Shown here: positions 36,554 to 49,537 of the stretch, piece after piece
How the letters are laid out: each line of letters begins with the position of its first letter
Numbering within the stretch: position 1 is the stretch's first letter
From: Vanilla planifolia
Lineage: Eukaryota > Streptophyta > Magnoliopsida > Asparagales > Orchidaceae
Direction of reading: 5' to 3'
DNA length: 64,000 nt
Assembly: GCA_023846275.1 (NCBI GenBank)
Contig: CM043869.1
Coordinates: forward strand, 36,110,737 to 36,174,736
Position numbers and translations under genes: made by a program
The notes under the pieces: model-generated
The model's input: the letters and a program-made list of their open reading frames with translations, nothing else
What the model was told of the DNA's origin: nothing
The model's database searches: none

Positions 36554-39500
36554 TGTTTATCACACATTTCATATTATTTTTACATTAATTTCTCAAATTA
36601 TTTACATCTCCACTTTATTTGGAGTTGTTAGAAAGTTAATTAGTAGTTTTTTAGATAATTTTAGTTTTGAATTTAGTCTATGACATTCCTGTAGAACTCC
36701 TGTAGTTTTATTGGTACAAAAGTTGGTAAAAATTGCTTTAAAATACTTAAAATTAAGCTTTGGGTTTTTTTGCCATCGTCTACTGTGTATCATAGTTGCT
36801 ACAACCTACGCTAACCCATGTGGCCCACTTAACCCATGCGAACCACTCAAACCATGCAACTCACTCGACCTGTGTCGCCTTTCAAACTTAATTGACCATT
36901 CAACTTGCATTAACTCACATCTACATGTGATTACAAACTTGATTCACCTGTTAATCTGCACTAACACAAACTATATTGTACCTTTTGATGTAATGATCAT
37001 AAAACTAAGCTAAATGAATACTAATGTCTTATTAAACTTAATATTATTTTAGTTAAATCTTAATGAGTATAGTAATAGTTTAGATTTATTGAAGCCAAGA
37101 TCGTAGCATATATAGTGAATAAAGATTATTGACTTAATTTACTAATTTTAGAGCCAATGATTATAGTCTTTGTGAAATAGCTAAGTCATAAAGAACTATA
37201 TTTTTAAATTTTTATGATTAGCATATTAAATCTTTATTTTTCTTATAATTATGGTATATAGAATTATCATGATTCATATATATTTCAGTTAGTATTATGT
37301 TATATTTGGTTTTAAAAAATTAAGTCATTTGAGTTTTTAAAATCTTATGTTTTTTCAAATAAAAATATATAAATAAAAAAATCAAATAAAAATATATAAA
37401 ATAAAAAACTTTAGCTTAAGTACCAAACCCCTCTACCAAGCACAAAGGGCTCAGATCAAGTGGTTCATAGTCCTGAGCATTGGCCTTGGGAAGCCGCATG
37501 TCTGATCTCACCTGAAATCGAACGAGTTAGGCCCGAGTATCAATCTAAGGTATGATTCCTATAGTGACTTAGGACAATCAGGTCAATTCATAACTTTTGA
37601 ACTAAGGCATAATGAGATAAGATAGACTTATGATTTTAAGTAATGAATTAGGTTAGGTTTGACTTACATATATATATATATATGACTTGGTTTATGACTT
37701 TCCAAGAACACCAGAGGATAGTGAGTCCCATTCGACTAAGTTAAGAGGAAGTTTTATAAATGTCAAATATCATCTACATGCTACAATGTGCGAATAAAAT
37801 TTGACCATATTTGCTTCCAAACTAAGGTGAACCAGTGTTGTCCAATCATGCATTTTCATAATCAAAAGGTTCATATCAGGCCCCGCTTTTGTAAATAGTT
37901 TTCTTTCATCTAGTAATTCATCCTGAATGTTTGATCAAATGACTGAGTGTCTTTTCGTCTTCTTGAACAGTAACATAATCATCATCACCATCCATCTGGC
38001 TTTCAGATCTAACTTTTCAAATCTTATCTCACCACAATTAGATCTAGACCATTTATCAATGATTCTAATTACACAGTTTCTACTCTTTCTGCCAAAAATA
38101 AAACGGCAGCTATACTTTGACTTTGTCTTGAGTCACTTATAAGAGTTAGCTTTAGAAAAAGATGTTTCTAACTGTTGGAAGAGTTATTTTAAGATTTTTT
38201 CATTTCAACTATAAATAGAGTTCATTTACTAATATTTAAAATTATTGAATCAATTTGAAAAATTTTATAAGAGTCTAAGTTCAAAAATTGAGAGCAATAA
38301 ATTTTTGCATGCTAACAAAACCTATGTTCTTTTAATCATTATTTCTTCTATTTTTGTCTACAATCTTATTGCATTATCTTGATAACATCTACATCATTAA
38401 TTAGTTATGCCACTTGTATTTTAAAGATTTAAAGTTGTAGAAATTTTATATGTAAAAATTTTATAAAGCTTTCAATTTTTTTATATAGCCAATTTTTATG
38501 GATTTTGGTGTCTCATTGGAGCATCAATTTGTATTTGGTTTACTCTTATTGATTTTGATAAAAAAGGGTGGTTAGTAGAAGTCTCATCGATGATCTAGGG
38601 GGATGTAAGCATAAGTTTTGACTGAATCACTTAAAAAATATTTGTGTATTTCTTTTATTATTATGTAATCTTATTTCATTAATACTTTTCTTAAAAATTA
38701 ATTTTATTTTTGAGCATACAAATTTTTGTCTCATTTTGCTAAATCAATTTTTTTTAAATACATAATTAATCCCTCCCATCTTGTATGTCTTGCCTCACAC
38801 AATTTACAATAAACTAAATAAAGGTGTCATCACTCTAATCCTCTCATGCTACACAAATTGCATCACCTCATTGTTCTCATCATCATAGCCCAAAATGCAT
38901 AGGCCAGTTTGGAACTGCTTATTTCATTTAATTTTGTAGCATTTCAAGATATTTTTTGTTGAATTCAAAAGTATCTTTTTGTAATTTATGACCTCTTTAG
39001 AAATCTTAAAATGACTTTTAGAATTCAAAAATATGATCCATATTATTCACAAGTGTCCTTTTTGTATTCCTAGGTTACCAAATTATCATTATACCCTTAA
39101 GGTTTTTATAAATAGGGATGTTCACCATATAAGTAATAAATTTGAATAAAATAACAAAATATTATGATAAAGTTTATTTAACATGAGCATGTTATGTACA
39201 ATCAATTTAATAATATGATTTTAGTTGTGTCTTGAGAAGGTTAGTGAAAAGCACAAACGAGAAGATCATAATCCATTATCTAACATTTACAAAAGCATCA
39301 AATCACCAGGAAAGTGCTTAACCTCTTTATTTCATTTTTCACGGAAACTAATCATTATATTCAACTCTCTAGTTTGTGTAAGTAAATATTTAGTTTTCTT
39401 TGTTTTATATTCTAAAAACTTTACTTGCATGTGTATCTTGTCACTTCACCACCAACAAGAGTACTTTAGATGTAGGTGGCTAAACCATTTTTTCTTTAGG

Positions 39501-39633
39501 TTGAGATCTTTTATGTTAAAGATTAGTACAGGTTCTTGACTTTTGGAAAAGTTCTAACTTATCTAATGATCTTACAATTTCTGATTCTAAATTATCAATA
39601 AAATAAAGATAGATTTTAACGTATCATCCTACA
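36554..39633 (+). mobile_element. Old gypsy LTR copy A, interrupted by a copia solo LTR
   Basis: Starts TGTTTATCACACATTT and ends in CCTACA just before a primer-site-like TTGGTATCTAAG (39639-39650). It matches copy B (41973-43165) in two blocks, about 36554-36950 and 38800-39633; the roughly 1.9 kb between is an insertion. Copies A and B look about a quarter diverged by eye, so the element is old. A TATAAATA box lies at 39107-39114. Confidence 0.8.
36951..38800 (+). mobile_element. Decayed copia (SIRE-like) solo LTR nested in gypsy LTR A
   Basis: The inserted block ends with the same layout as the young element at 33114-36463: GGATGTAAGCATAAGTTTTG (38601) parallels GGATGTAGGCAAAGGTTTTG (36297), then a T-rich stretch and a C-rich TCCCTCCCATCTTGTATG terminus (38770). 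A TATAAATAG box lies near 38210. No internal coding sequence is seen, so it is probably a solo LTR. Exact left end and target duplication are not resolved. A TA run sits at 37668-37683. Confidence 0.6.
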
Positions 39634-41972
39634 TTAACTTGGTATCTAAGAATAATTAGTTTTAGTAACTTGCATATTTTTAAATTTATTATTAAACAAG
39701 TATCTTTTAATTTTGTATGTTTATTAATAATTACTAGAAATTATTAAAAAAAAAACATAACTAAATAAACAAACAAACAAAACCTTTTTTTAAAGTTTCA
39801 TATTATAAAAGTTTTTATTTATATGTTCCCTTGTCATTAAATTTTAGGATTTGTTTGTTTTCTTTTTCTTTATGATCCTAATTAAGAATGTTATTTTTAA
39901 CCAATAGCTAATGATCATTAAGTCCAAAAAATAATATATAATGTTTAATTCTTAACCAACACAACCATCAATAGACCCAATAATATAATATGTAATTCTA
40001 GAACTAGCTCATTTAATACAAGAGCTAAGGGTAGTCGTAGAAACATATATAAATCAATTGGAATAACATAAAGACAATAGATCGATGGAATCTAAAGATG
40101 AAGTAAGTCTATGTAACTTTGAAGTGGAGAGATTATCCTCTAAACATGAATCTAAGCAACTAGTGTTGACTTAGGTATCGAGCTACTCCACATACCTATA
40201 ATAAAAGATAGAAGGAATGATGATCGTCATGTTAGCATGGTTAAAATAGAAGCCCTAACCTTTTATAAAAGTTTAGACTTAAGAGCATATCAAGAATAGG
40301 AAATGGGAAGTACATCATTATTTTGATTTGTATGATCTAAATAAGTATCAAAAGTACCAAATTATAAAAAGTAGGCTTACATAACATACTAGATTATTTT
40401 TTGACACATTAGAAAAGTGATATCGTGACAAAGATCAAGCATTACCCTAATCATGAGAAGGAAATAATATTCATCTATGAGCTAAATATGTATTTACTTC
40501 TTATTTAGATGAACTTTTCGATAAATAGCAATGTTTATCCTAAGGTTTTAAAAAATTTTATAAATACATTACTGAGTTTAAGGATTATATGCTCAGATGT
40601 AGTATTAAAGAGTCAAATCAAGTAGTATTGTCTCAATTTTGAGTTGGGCTTAGAGAATTTATTGAAGCTAAGCTGTATTTAAGAAATATTACTACTATAA
40701 AAAGCATATAAAATGACTCATCATGTGAAAAGATTTAGAGATTGATTGCACATAAGAGTGAGATTCCTCTAACCACCCTTAGATTCGTACCACTATTTCC
40801 ATCAATCTTATTACTACTCCACAAGCAACCCATGCCCCTCCATTCATACCACCAACTCATCGATTTCAATCCTTAAATAAACCATCCACTAGTTCCAAAG
40901 TGGAGTGTTATCGTTGTCATAAGGGGAGTGTCATAGCCTCATGTCTTAAGAGATACCTACATATAGACATAGAAGATGCAGAGGAAAATACTAAAATTTA
41001 GGAAGAGAAGATTATACAAGCAAATGAAGATGTTGAAAAAGAATTATAAGCATTAAGTAAAAATCTTTACTATATTAGACCACTCATAACTATTGTAAGA
41101 TACACTTTTTCTACATCAGGGCCATATGAAGATTAACAATGACCTAACATCTTTAATACTTTTATTAGAATTAAAGACCAGTCTTATAAGATCATTATAA
41201 ATAATAATATCTGTATCAATATCATAATGTAGAATACTATAAAAAAATAGGTTTAATACTTTTAGATTATCCTCGCTCATATATTGTATCTTGGATAGAC
41301 AAAATCTCAATTTTTATATAATAAAAGTGTTGCGTTCCTTTAATATAAGTAATCCTATTTTAAGAAGACCATAGTTATACGATCAAGATGCTCTCTTAAA
41401 TAAAATACCCAATACATATACTTCGTATACGAAGGAAGATCACATATACGCTTCACCTTCCTCAAAGAAAATTTCTAACCCAAATACTCCAAAAGAATAA
41501 GAAAAAAAATTACTTAGTATCATTTCACTAGTCGAGATTAAGAGCGATATAGCTAGTGGTGAGGTTATCTGGTTTGTGATAATTAAGAAAATATGATTTG
41601 TGAAAATTAAAGAAGCCTTTGTTGTATACCCACCCCACCACCCATAGTCTAACCTTTATTAAAAGAATTTGAGAACATATTTTCCAATGACTTGCTAGAT
41701 ACACTCCTATTTATAAGAGATATTTCACATTATATATATAGTTTGTGATGCCTCACTACCACATTTATTATATTGTAAATTAAATCTATCAGCTTAAGTA
41801 AAACTTAAATTTTTATCAACCTATCATTCCCAAATAGACAAACAAATAGAAGTAATTAATGAAAGTTTAGGCTGTCTTCTTCATACCTTAGTAAGGGAAC
41901 ATGTTTTAACTTGGGATTTTTTATTGTCATGTAATGAATTTCTTGTTTTAAAATCGATTACAACTAAACATT
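39634..41972 (+). mobile_element. Gypsy internal region, fossil
   Basis: Plus-strand remains in the usual order: primer-site-like TTGGTATCTAAG, a gag domain (about 40480-40720, e.g. FKDYMLRCSIKESNQVVLSQF-like words), a zinc-knuckle-like CYRCHKGS (about 40910-40935), protease-like remains (about 41160-41300) and integrase words near 41830-41930. Most of the polymerase is absent. Old, broken in many places, flanked by LTR copies A and B. Confidence 0.75.
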
Positions 41973-43165
41973 TGTTTATCACACATTTTAATTTTTACAT
42001 AGGTTCATCAAGTTATTTGTATCTATACTTCATTTTGAGTCGATGGAAATCCAATTGTAGCTTTTCAAATATTTTTAGCATTAAATTAAGTATAAGAATC
42101 TATGTAGAAGTCTCATAGTTCCACCAACATAAAATTTGATTGAAAATGACTTAAAATGCTTGAAATTGAGTTTGGGATATTTTCTCCATCATCCATAGTC
42201 TATTGCCGTTATCGCCACATTCTGCAACTGTTACCACTACCCACACCAACCCGCATAACCCCCTTGACTAGTGTCAACCTATAATTTGTGATTCTTCCTG
42301 GCCTATCAACCTAGAAATTAGACCTCATGCATCATTGTGCCTCTTTGCCCCTGTCACACTGATCACATCACCCATTGCCTCAATGCTTTTAAAACTATCA
42401 TCCTCAACACACATGTCATTTATGAACTGTTTATTTTATTTAAAATATGTTTTTTTTAATTTATGATGACTTTTAAAACTTTTAAAATATCATTTATAAT
42501 TCAAAAATGTGGCCCTTAGTCTTCCAAAGTACCTTTTCATTTTTTTGGTTTACCAAATTATCATTATATTAATGAGGTCTCTCTAAATAGAGATGCTCAA
42601 AACATTGTAAGTAATAAAATTTGAATAAGTAATAAAGTACTACCTTCACTCTTGATCAATACGAGTATGTCATATGCAATTAATCCAATGGTATAATTTC
42701 AAAGATGCCCTGGAAAGGCAGCGAGAAACTCAAAAAGAGATATCCCAACTCATTATCCAACATCTATAAGAGTGTCAAATTATTAGAAAAGTGCATAACC
42801 CCTTCATTTCATCTTTCAAAAAAATTAATCATTATGTCCAACTCTCTAGTTTGAATGCATGATTTTCTTTGTTTGGAATTTTAAAAACTCTACTTGTGTG
42901 TGTGTATCTTGCCATTTCACCACCAATATGAGTACTTTTGAGTATGGATTAAAAAATTACTTTTGCTTCAAGTTGAGGTCTCTCATGTTAAAGATTAATT
43001 CAAGTTCTTAGCTTCTCACAAAGTTCTTACTTTCTTGACAATCTTAAGATTTTTATTTTAAACATATGGTATATTGGGTAGGCCTTTGTATGAATATATT
43101 GCTTGAATCTAAGCACTTCTCAATTATTAAAAAGTCAAAGATAGGTTTTAATATATCATCCTACA
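41973..43165 (+). mobile_element. Old gypsy LTR copy B
   Basis: A 1193 bp copy matching A over its whole length outside the nested insertion, starting TGTTTATCACACATTT and ending CCTACA. It is preceded by integrase remains, with no clear polypurine tract, and followed by a TTGGTTAGAG sequence that could be a decayed primer site. No target duplication with the left side of copy A was found. Confidence 0.78.
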
Positions 43166-43899
43166 TCATTAATTTGGTTAGAGAATTGATTGTAGGAGTA
43201 AAATTTCTAGAAAGTAGGGAAGTAACGACGGATTCTAGCAAAATGTTTCACATGATAATCTTCTAGTATTGTGTTAGATGTTGCAAGCTAGGTCAAATAA
43301 AAGAAAGTTCTTAAAAACTCTAATGAACATAACTATGAGGATAACAAAAAGAAGCATTTACATTTTGATGCCTTACAACAATTTAATCTAAACATGGCAT
43401 TAGCATAAGAGATTTTGACTATCGAGAAGGAACTTATAGTTCAAGAAATATTAGGGGATAAAATTTCAAAAGTGCCTAGTTCATCACTAAAAAAAATAAT
43501 CCAACACAAGAACAAGTCACTAAAAATAAGGAGTTATCACTATAATTGTGTGAGAAGCAACTATAATCTCTTAAAGCTAGTAGACCTCTTCAACGGATCA
43601 CAAATGACTATGAAATTAAAAATAAGAACCACATGGATAATGAAAAGTATGCAGCTGTAGGATGCTATTTAGGAAAATTACCCCCAACATCATATTATTT
43701 TGCAATCTCTTACAAACTTCAACAAGGAATTAGATGAGAGAGCAAATGGCTTTAGGCATTTGTCAAAGGAAGACGATTGTTTCACATGAATTACAATATA
43801 AAATGATAAAAAGTTGAGAAAAAAGACTATAACCAAACAACCTATCCTGAGAGGCATTAGAAAAAACTCGAAAATCATTCTAATGGAAAAATCCTCTAC

Positions 43900-45020
43900 T
43901 TATTATCTATAATATATTGATTTGGAATATTAGAGGGTCAGTGCGAAATAAGACAGTGCATCGTCATTATGCTGTTTCTTAAGATTCCCTTTATAGTGTT
44001 ATTGGAATTAATGGCCAACAAGGCATCAGGATAAAATTAGAAGAATGTTCAAGTTTGATCAATGCACATCAAATTGCTCTAATAAAATTTGGTTGTTTTC
44101 AAATAAGTGCATATCTTGTCGAAGTATTGCTAATGCAAAATAATTCATCCACCTTCTTTTCAACCATGATGCTTTAGCAACAATGTGTGTTGTTCATTTA
44201 TATATGCAAAAAATTTCTTTATTGAAAGGAGGACACTTTGTAAGAATCTCAAAGTGATAGTTGACCTTATTAATTTGCATTAGCTTATTGGAGGTTCAAT
44301 GTCATTGTTTCTTTTAAGGAATACAAGGGTCATTCAATGCCATATCTAGGAACCATCAATAGATTTTCTAATAGATTGAACATTGCAGTCTTATAGAGCC
44401 GTCTTTTTTTCAAGTCCCTTCATATGGTTAGGCATTAGAAAATAGTTGGATATCAAAAAGATTGGATGAAATTCTAAAAAACTCATGACTATGTTAGCCT
44501 TATACCAAATGAAAAGACGTCACTTAGATAAATAGTTTCAAATCGCTCACATTTATTATTTTCTTTCCCTAAAGAAGCTCACTTAACTCCAAGACCATTC
44601 AAATTCCAAAATACTTAGCTAAATCAATTGTCTTTCATGTAAACTATGGAAAGTAATTAGAACATTCCCATTGCTAAGACTGGGCTAAATGCATTAACTC
44701 TTAAACTTAAAAGACTTAAAATTTTCTTAAAAGAATAGAACAAAACTAGCTATAATAACATATTCAAGACTTTAAAGAAAGTTGATGAATTGGTTCTGGA
44801 AAAAGAAAATGCGGTTTTAACTTCAACAAAATAAAAAATCAAGATAGAAACTATTGTCATCCCAAAACATTTTATTTTCACGATTAAAAATGAAGAAGCA
44901 ATATCAACTTTAAAGGGATAAATTGATTGATTAAAGATGTTGATAGAAATAGGAAGTCCTTTCATCTATATATTGTGAAAATGGATCATTATAGTGCTTC
45001 GAGCCCTAATGGGTTCAATG
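43900..45020 (+). mobile_element. LINE fragment: endonuclease and linker region
   Basis: On the plus strand, ILIWNIRGS (43915-43941) matches the first motif of the LINE APE-type endonuclease. It is followed in order by words such as FIHLLF, a YAK...ERRTL segment and a decayed GG...N segment. The 44700-44965 part reads LKRLKIFLKE, NKTSYNNIFKTLKKVDELV and DRNRKSFHLY, as in the linker between endonuclease and reverse transcriptase of plant LINEs. Several stops and frameshifts are present and no RT follows, so this is a pseudo-element. The segment 43415-43660 may be a relic of its ORF1, but I cannot support that. Confidence 0.75.
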
Positions 45021-45299
45021 GTTTAATATATTGCAACATAGTGAATTTTATATATTCATTATTTTCACAAGTTTATTATTTTAAATTATCTTATAAGATC
45101 TTGGATAGGAAATGTTGATATGAAAAAGTGATTTAAAAATTTAAATAAATCTTATTTAGGGTAATAATGAGAAGGCCTGAATGGATTAAATTCTTAATTT
45201 TACATGGGAAAATATTGGAGCACACATTTGAGAGAAATTGGCACAATGTTGTAAAGTTTTGATTGAGATGGTTTAATTTGAGTAGTTATAAACATGTGA

Positions 45300-45960
45300 C
45301 GTTATTAAAAGATATCTCAGCGACGTAAAATGCGGCGTAGTTGACGTTGAGACTTTGCAGTCAGACGTACGGGCAACTCAGCCGGTATAGGAAGTGACTC
45401 GGTCGGGACCAGCGGCGACTTGCGGGATCAACGGCGACTCAGCCGGGAGCGCAGTGAATTAGCCAAGAGAGATGGAGAGTTGCCGAGATGGGGGCAAGTC
45501 GACTAGGAGCATCGATGACTAGGTTGGGTTCGCCTGGGCACGCTTGATTGTGCACGTGGGTATGCCGCGGTCCTAGGAAAGGTCGAGCCATCGTGGGAGC
45601 TAGTCGACTCGGGCGGGCGTAGGCCAGTTCAGGTATGTCTAGGTCGGCACGAAATTGATCTAGTCAACGTGGGTATGCTTTGCTAGGAGTGGGTCGGTAG
45701 GGTCACAGCAGATCTACGCGTGTGGTGCTGTTGTCACATATCAGAGGGGGTTAATGCTATTGACCTGTGTCAGCATACGTTAACCGAGTTGGCGTGGTCG
45801 GTGCTTGTCAGCACAGGCGTGAGGCTTTTAAAAAGCTATGTTTAAACTTTTGTAAAATCCTTAAATATTTTTTTGGGTGTCGCTGGCACTCGAGAAGACG
45901 GGAGATCATCACCTGTCACGCCAACGAATATCGAACAGAGATTCATCTACCTCAATTAGC
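45300..45960. other. GC-rich, CpG-rich island of unknown origin
   Basis: The local base composition changes sharply from very AT-rich to GC-rich with many CG dinucleotides, and returns to AT-rich by about 45850-45960. It includes the 20 bp minisatellite listed separately and related words such as ACGTGGGTATGC (two copies near 45556 and 45670). It may be the U3 of an otherwise unrecognised LTR. The 91-codon open frame at 45767-46042 has no recognisable domain. Confidence 0.6.
45371..45530. repeat. Degenerate 20 bp minisatellite, about 8 units
   Basis: Cut every 20 bp from 45371, the lines align around a core like GCGACTCGGCCGGGA: GGGCAACTCAGCCGGTATAG, GAAGTGACTCGGTCGGGACC, AGCGGCGACTTGCGGGATCA, ACGGCGACTCAGCCGGGAGC, and four more diverged units. 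Confidence 0.75.
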
Positions 45961-45999
45961 TATCTCTAGCTCTCAATCAAACAACTTTGAGCTACACAA

Positions 46000-46900
46000 A
46001 TCGTATAGTATGATTTCTAGGATCATACTTGGACAGTCATGATACTCAGCCACTCCACGCATTTATATTTTAGCTGACCAATGATCATACTATATAAAAT
46101 ACATTATCATCCTAGTCTATTCTTTTCAACTCTTTCACTGCTCTCAATCAGCCTATATGATTCGTTGTCTCGATTAAGTGCAAGACCTCTATGGGTGTTG
46201 CACTTCAATGCTCTGTCCTTATTTAGTTCTATACAATGTTACATCGTTTTGAACGATCTATTCGGTATTCATAACATGTCGTCATAGTGTTATTACAATC
46301 CTTCCTACTTTTGCATCGGACAAGGCCTACCTGCTCTTATCTCTTGCTCCGTCTCGCACATGTATTACCACTCATCCTCATGGATTGTCCAAGTACATTT
46401 TATATGCCAAACCCTTTATTGGTTGACACTGTCTATAGAACCCTTCTCCTTAGTCATTAATCGTATGGTGCGAGCATCATTGACTGTATGTTTATGCGGT
46501 GGTCCAATCATCAGAGTTCAGCCACTCTATTTATATCAGCCTAATACATTCTGCTATGGCTCATCATTACTCATCAGTTAAAACTGATCTCTTAATCAGT
46601 CTTGTCGGTCCACCAACTTTGCTCGGTCGTCAATCCTATAGCATGATACAAAGGTTCGTATTGTATGGTCTTGTTCCTCATTAATACTACCTATCATCGT
46701 TGTTATACTACCAACCCTTACTCCTTACTGAATATATCTGACAAATTGTGCCTCATACTCCATTATTGGTTAAGTTCAATCTCATCGTCAGACTTGTAAG
46801 TCAATTTATTGTTCATAAATAGGAAATTAATGATGTATCGTACAATATGATTTTACACTTTATATTATACAATGGACATCTAATGAATTTCTGAGATTCG
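46000..46900. repeat. ATCATA/TATGAT-rich degenerate repeat field
   Basis: Recurrent words GATCATACT, GTATGAT, CATGATAC and TCGGTC at irregular spacing, pyrimidine-rich on the plus strand. Similar fields occur at 600-1600 (and its tandem copies) and 29440-30200. They may be relics of one satellite or LTR family. No coding signal. Confidence 0.4.
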
Positions 46901-47679
46901 AATTGAATACCTTGGCATGAAACATTGGCAAAATTCCAACTTTGAGTAGCAACTCCTCATGCAACTAATTATGTCACATTGGAGAAATCTCCTTCAAAAC
47001 TGGTTGAAAAGGATAAAGGACGGTTCACTACATGAATGGGATGCCGATTAAATGAATTTTGAGGCAACTTTGTTACAAGCAGCTCAGTCTTAGTATTGCA
47101 ATATAGTGGATTTCGTATTTGTTTTATTTCTATAAATGTAACAAATCTTTGATACTATATAACATTTAAATACAATAAAATAAATATATATTTTTTAAAA
47201 AATCAATTTATATATATATGCACTTCCAATTTGGGTTTATATAAAAATAACACTCTGAACAATATCAATATTATGACAAACTCTTTATGAACTAAAATTA
47301 TCTTAAGTCTTAGAATCTAAAGTTACACTCTTGCGTTATTAAAGAAGGATTTTGAAAGAGCTTCCTAGATTCTTCTTTGCTTGTCAAGCACACTTTAGAT
47401 ATATCAATATTCTACTTAGCATAGGATGATGAGTTAATCACAAGAATACATACTTACTATAATTTATTAATATTTTATGCAAACAACTTAACTATAAAAA
47501 TTTAAGAGATTTTAATTAAATGTTAGCTATTGAGGATCATTTCAAAATTATTTCAGTACCATTTCAGCAAGCTTAATATTTTACAAAAAGTTAATATATA
47601 TTTTAGACCTATTATGTACATATAATTTTGAAAATTATAAATTGAATATCACCTGCTCTTTAAAGTGGGTGCGTTATAG

Positions 47680-48330
47680 TACCTTATCATTACATGGCCT
47701 TTTATCTCTACACACCTAAACACTTCACAAGCTGTCAAAAAGGTATTTAGATATCTCGAAGGAACTATTTTTCACATCTTAATCTTTTTCACCTTCTTCC
47801 TGTACTATTTTTTTCCTGCCTATTTCGATTCAGAATGAATAGATGACATTATTGATTGACATATGTAATGTACATTAGCAACAGCTTGGTGTTCTAGTTT
47901 ACAAAGAAATAGATAAATATTTTTAATCAAGTGGGGATGCTAAATATCATGCCATAACTGGTGGTGCAATTGAGCTTTGTTATTTCTCCTTCCCACTCCA
48001 TGAAATTGGCAAACTTTACCTGCTCCCGTGACATTACCATGTGATATCGCTTAACTATTCGTTTAACTTCCAAACGTGTTGTAAAAGCTCTCACTTGTTA
48101 TATTAAAATTGATTATCATTTCGTTCATGAGCCTGCGACCCATGAGGTACCTTGCAAGCGCTATGTTTCCTTCAAATCTGAGATTGCACATTTATTTACC
48201 AAAGCTCTTCTTGCACACTGCTTTACTTTTCTAAGAAGGTATCTGGAGCTCACCTTTCCCAACCAAAGCTTCGAGGAAAGCTCTGCAGCCTCGTCAATCA
48301 AGCTTCTTCACATTTAAACAAACAGCTATG
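47680..48330 (+). mobile_element. Ty1/copia RT/RNase H tail, fossil
   Basis: Plus-strand similarity to the end of copia pol: a LNTSQAVKKVFRYLEGTIFH segment near 47710-47770 and an IKIDYHFVHEP...LFTKALL segment near 48105-48215. No LTR is recognised on either side. Broken, old. Confidence 0.75.
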
Positions 48331-49537
48331 CGTTGTTTACCAGATTTCATTTTGACTATAGCAGTTGGAGTCAACGGTGCTCTCCTCCATCCCTCTCTCT
48401 CGCTCTCAGCCCGACTATTTCCCTTCCTCTCCCAACTAACGGTTAAAAACTCCTAACTTCAGCGGTTGCCTCCCCTGCCTCTTCTATTTCAGAACTGAAG
48501 GCAGAGATTGGGCGGTGGTGCTCGCCTTCTCTACCACACAAGCGCTTTGCTTGAACAGAAGCATTCCGGTGCTATGGCATCACATGGGTCATGTTTCTAA
48601 AATGAGTTTTAAAGGTTTGCCGATACAACGGACAGCTGCAGTTTGAAATGGACAACCGCCGGCATATTTGTTTTTTTTCTTCTATCGCTGCATTAAACAT
48701 CCATTCTGGGTAGGCCAGAAACTCACCACATGGAGCAGATGGGTCGACAAATTCAAAAGATACCTTCCACCAATATGATTTGATTAGCCGAATGGGACAC
48801 CAGAGGACCCCATTCCAATCCCATATCATACAACCTCCGCTTTGGATTCTCAACGGTAAAGGAATCTCGCCGCCTTGAAATCTTGCGGGTTTTGAGCACC
48901 ACAATACGCAACCCAATAATCCTCCGTTCAAAGATGAGAATCCCTTCATGTAAGGAATTGATAATCTTGGACAGACCGATACATTACCACTTGATTGCTC
49001 TCAATAATATTTCAAGATAAAAACATTAGTTCGTACAGGATAACCCTCAAATAGATGAACTGGCCATGTTACTGTTCTTCTTTGGTCCCTTTCATTTCAG
49101 AGAATGACGTATGAAGTTCGGTTGAGTAAGCTAACAGACAATCACAAAACAATGGGAAGAAGAGCGGAATACAAATAATCAACAGGTAGAGCCTATTCCC
49201 AAATCAACGGCAGCAATTAAGCACTGACTGACAAACAAGACATAAAAAAATATCCCATCCACAACGAACAAATCTACACAGGATTTACAAACAAATGCCA
49301 ATTACAGATCACCCACTGTTTCTCTTCTCACAGACGATAACATGCGAGTTCTGAACTCTCTTGCAAACCCATGCATACATGATGGATAACATAAAACCCA
49401 ACTTGAACATTATCAAGAACAAGAAAACGTACGAGAAGTAGCACATTATATGATCATCCATAGAAGAACCAGTATTTCAATACTCTTAGTCAACATTTTG
49501 GATTCCTCTATCTGTGCATTTGTAGGAAGGATTAGAA
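48331..49537. other. Patellin downstream region
   Basis: Contains a CT-rich stretch at 48389-48500 and, nearest the patellin stop codon at 49538, the likely patellin 3' UTR (minus strand). A 125-codon minus-strand frame at 48572-48949 resembles no family I know. The sequence is less AT-rich than the repeat regions to the left. Confidence 0.4.

Noticed and set aside
48572-48949. 125-codon minus-strand open frame downstream of the patellin
   Set aside because: Tryptophan- and cysteine-rich, unlike any family I know, and no supporting splice structure; could be chance or a 3' flank.
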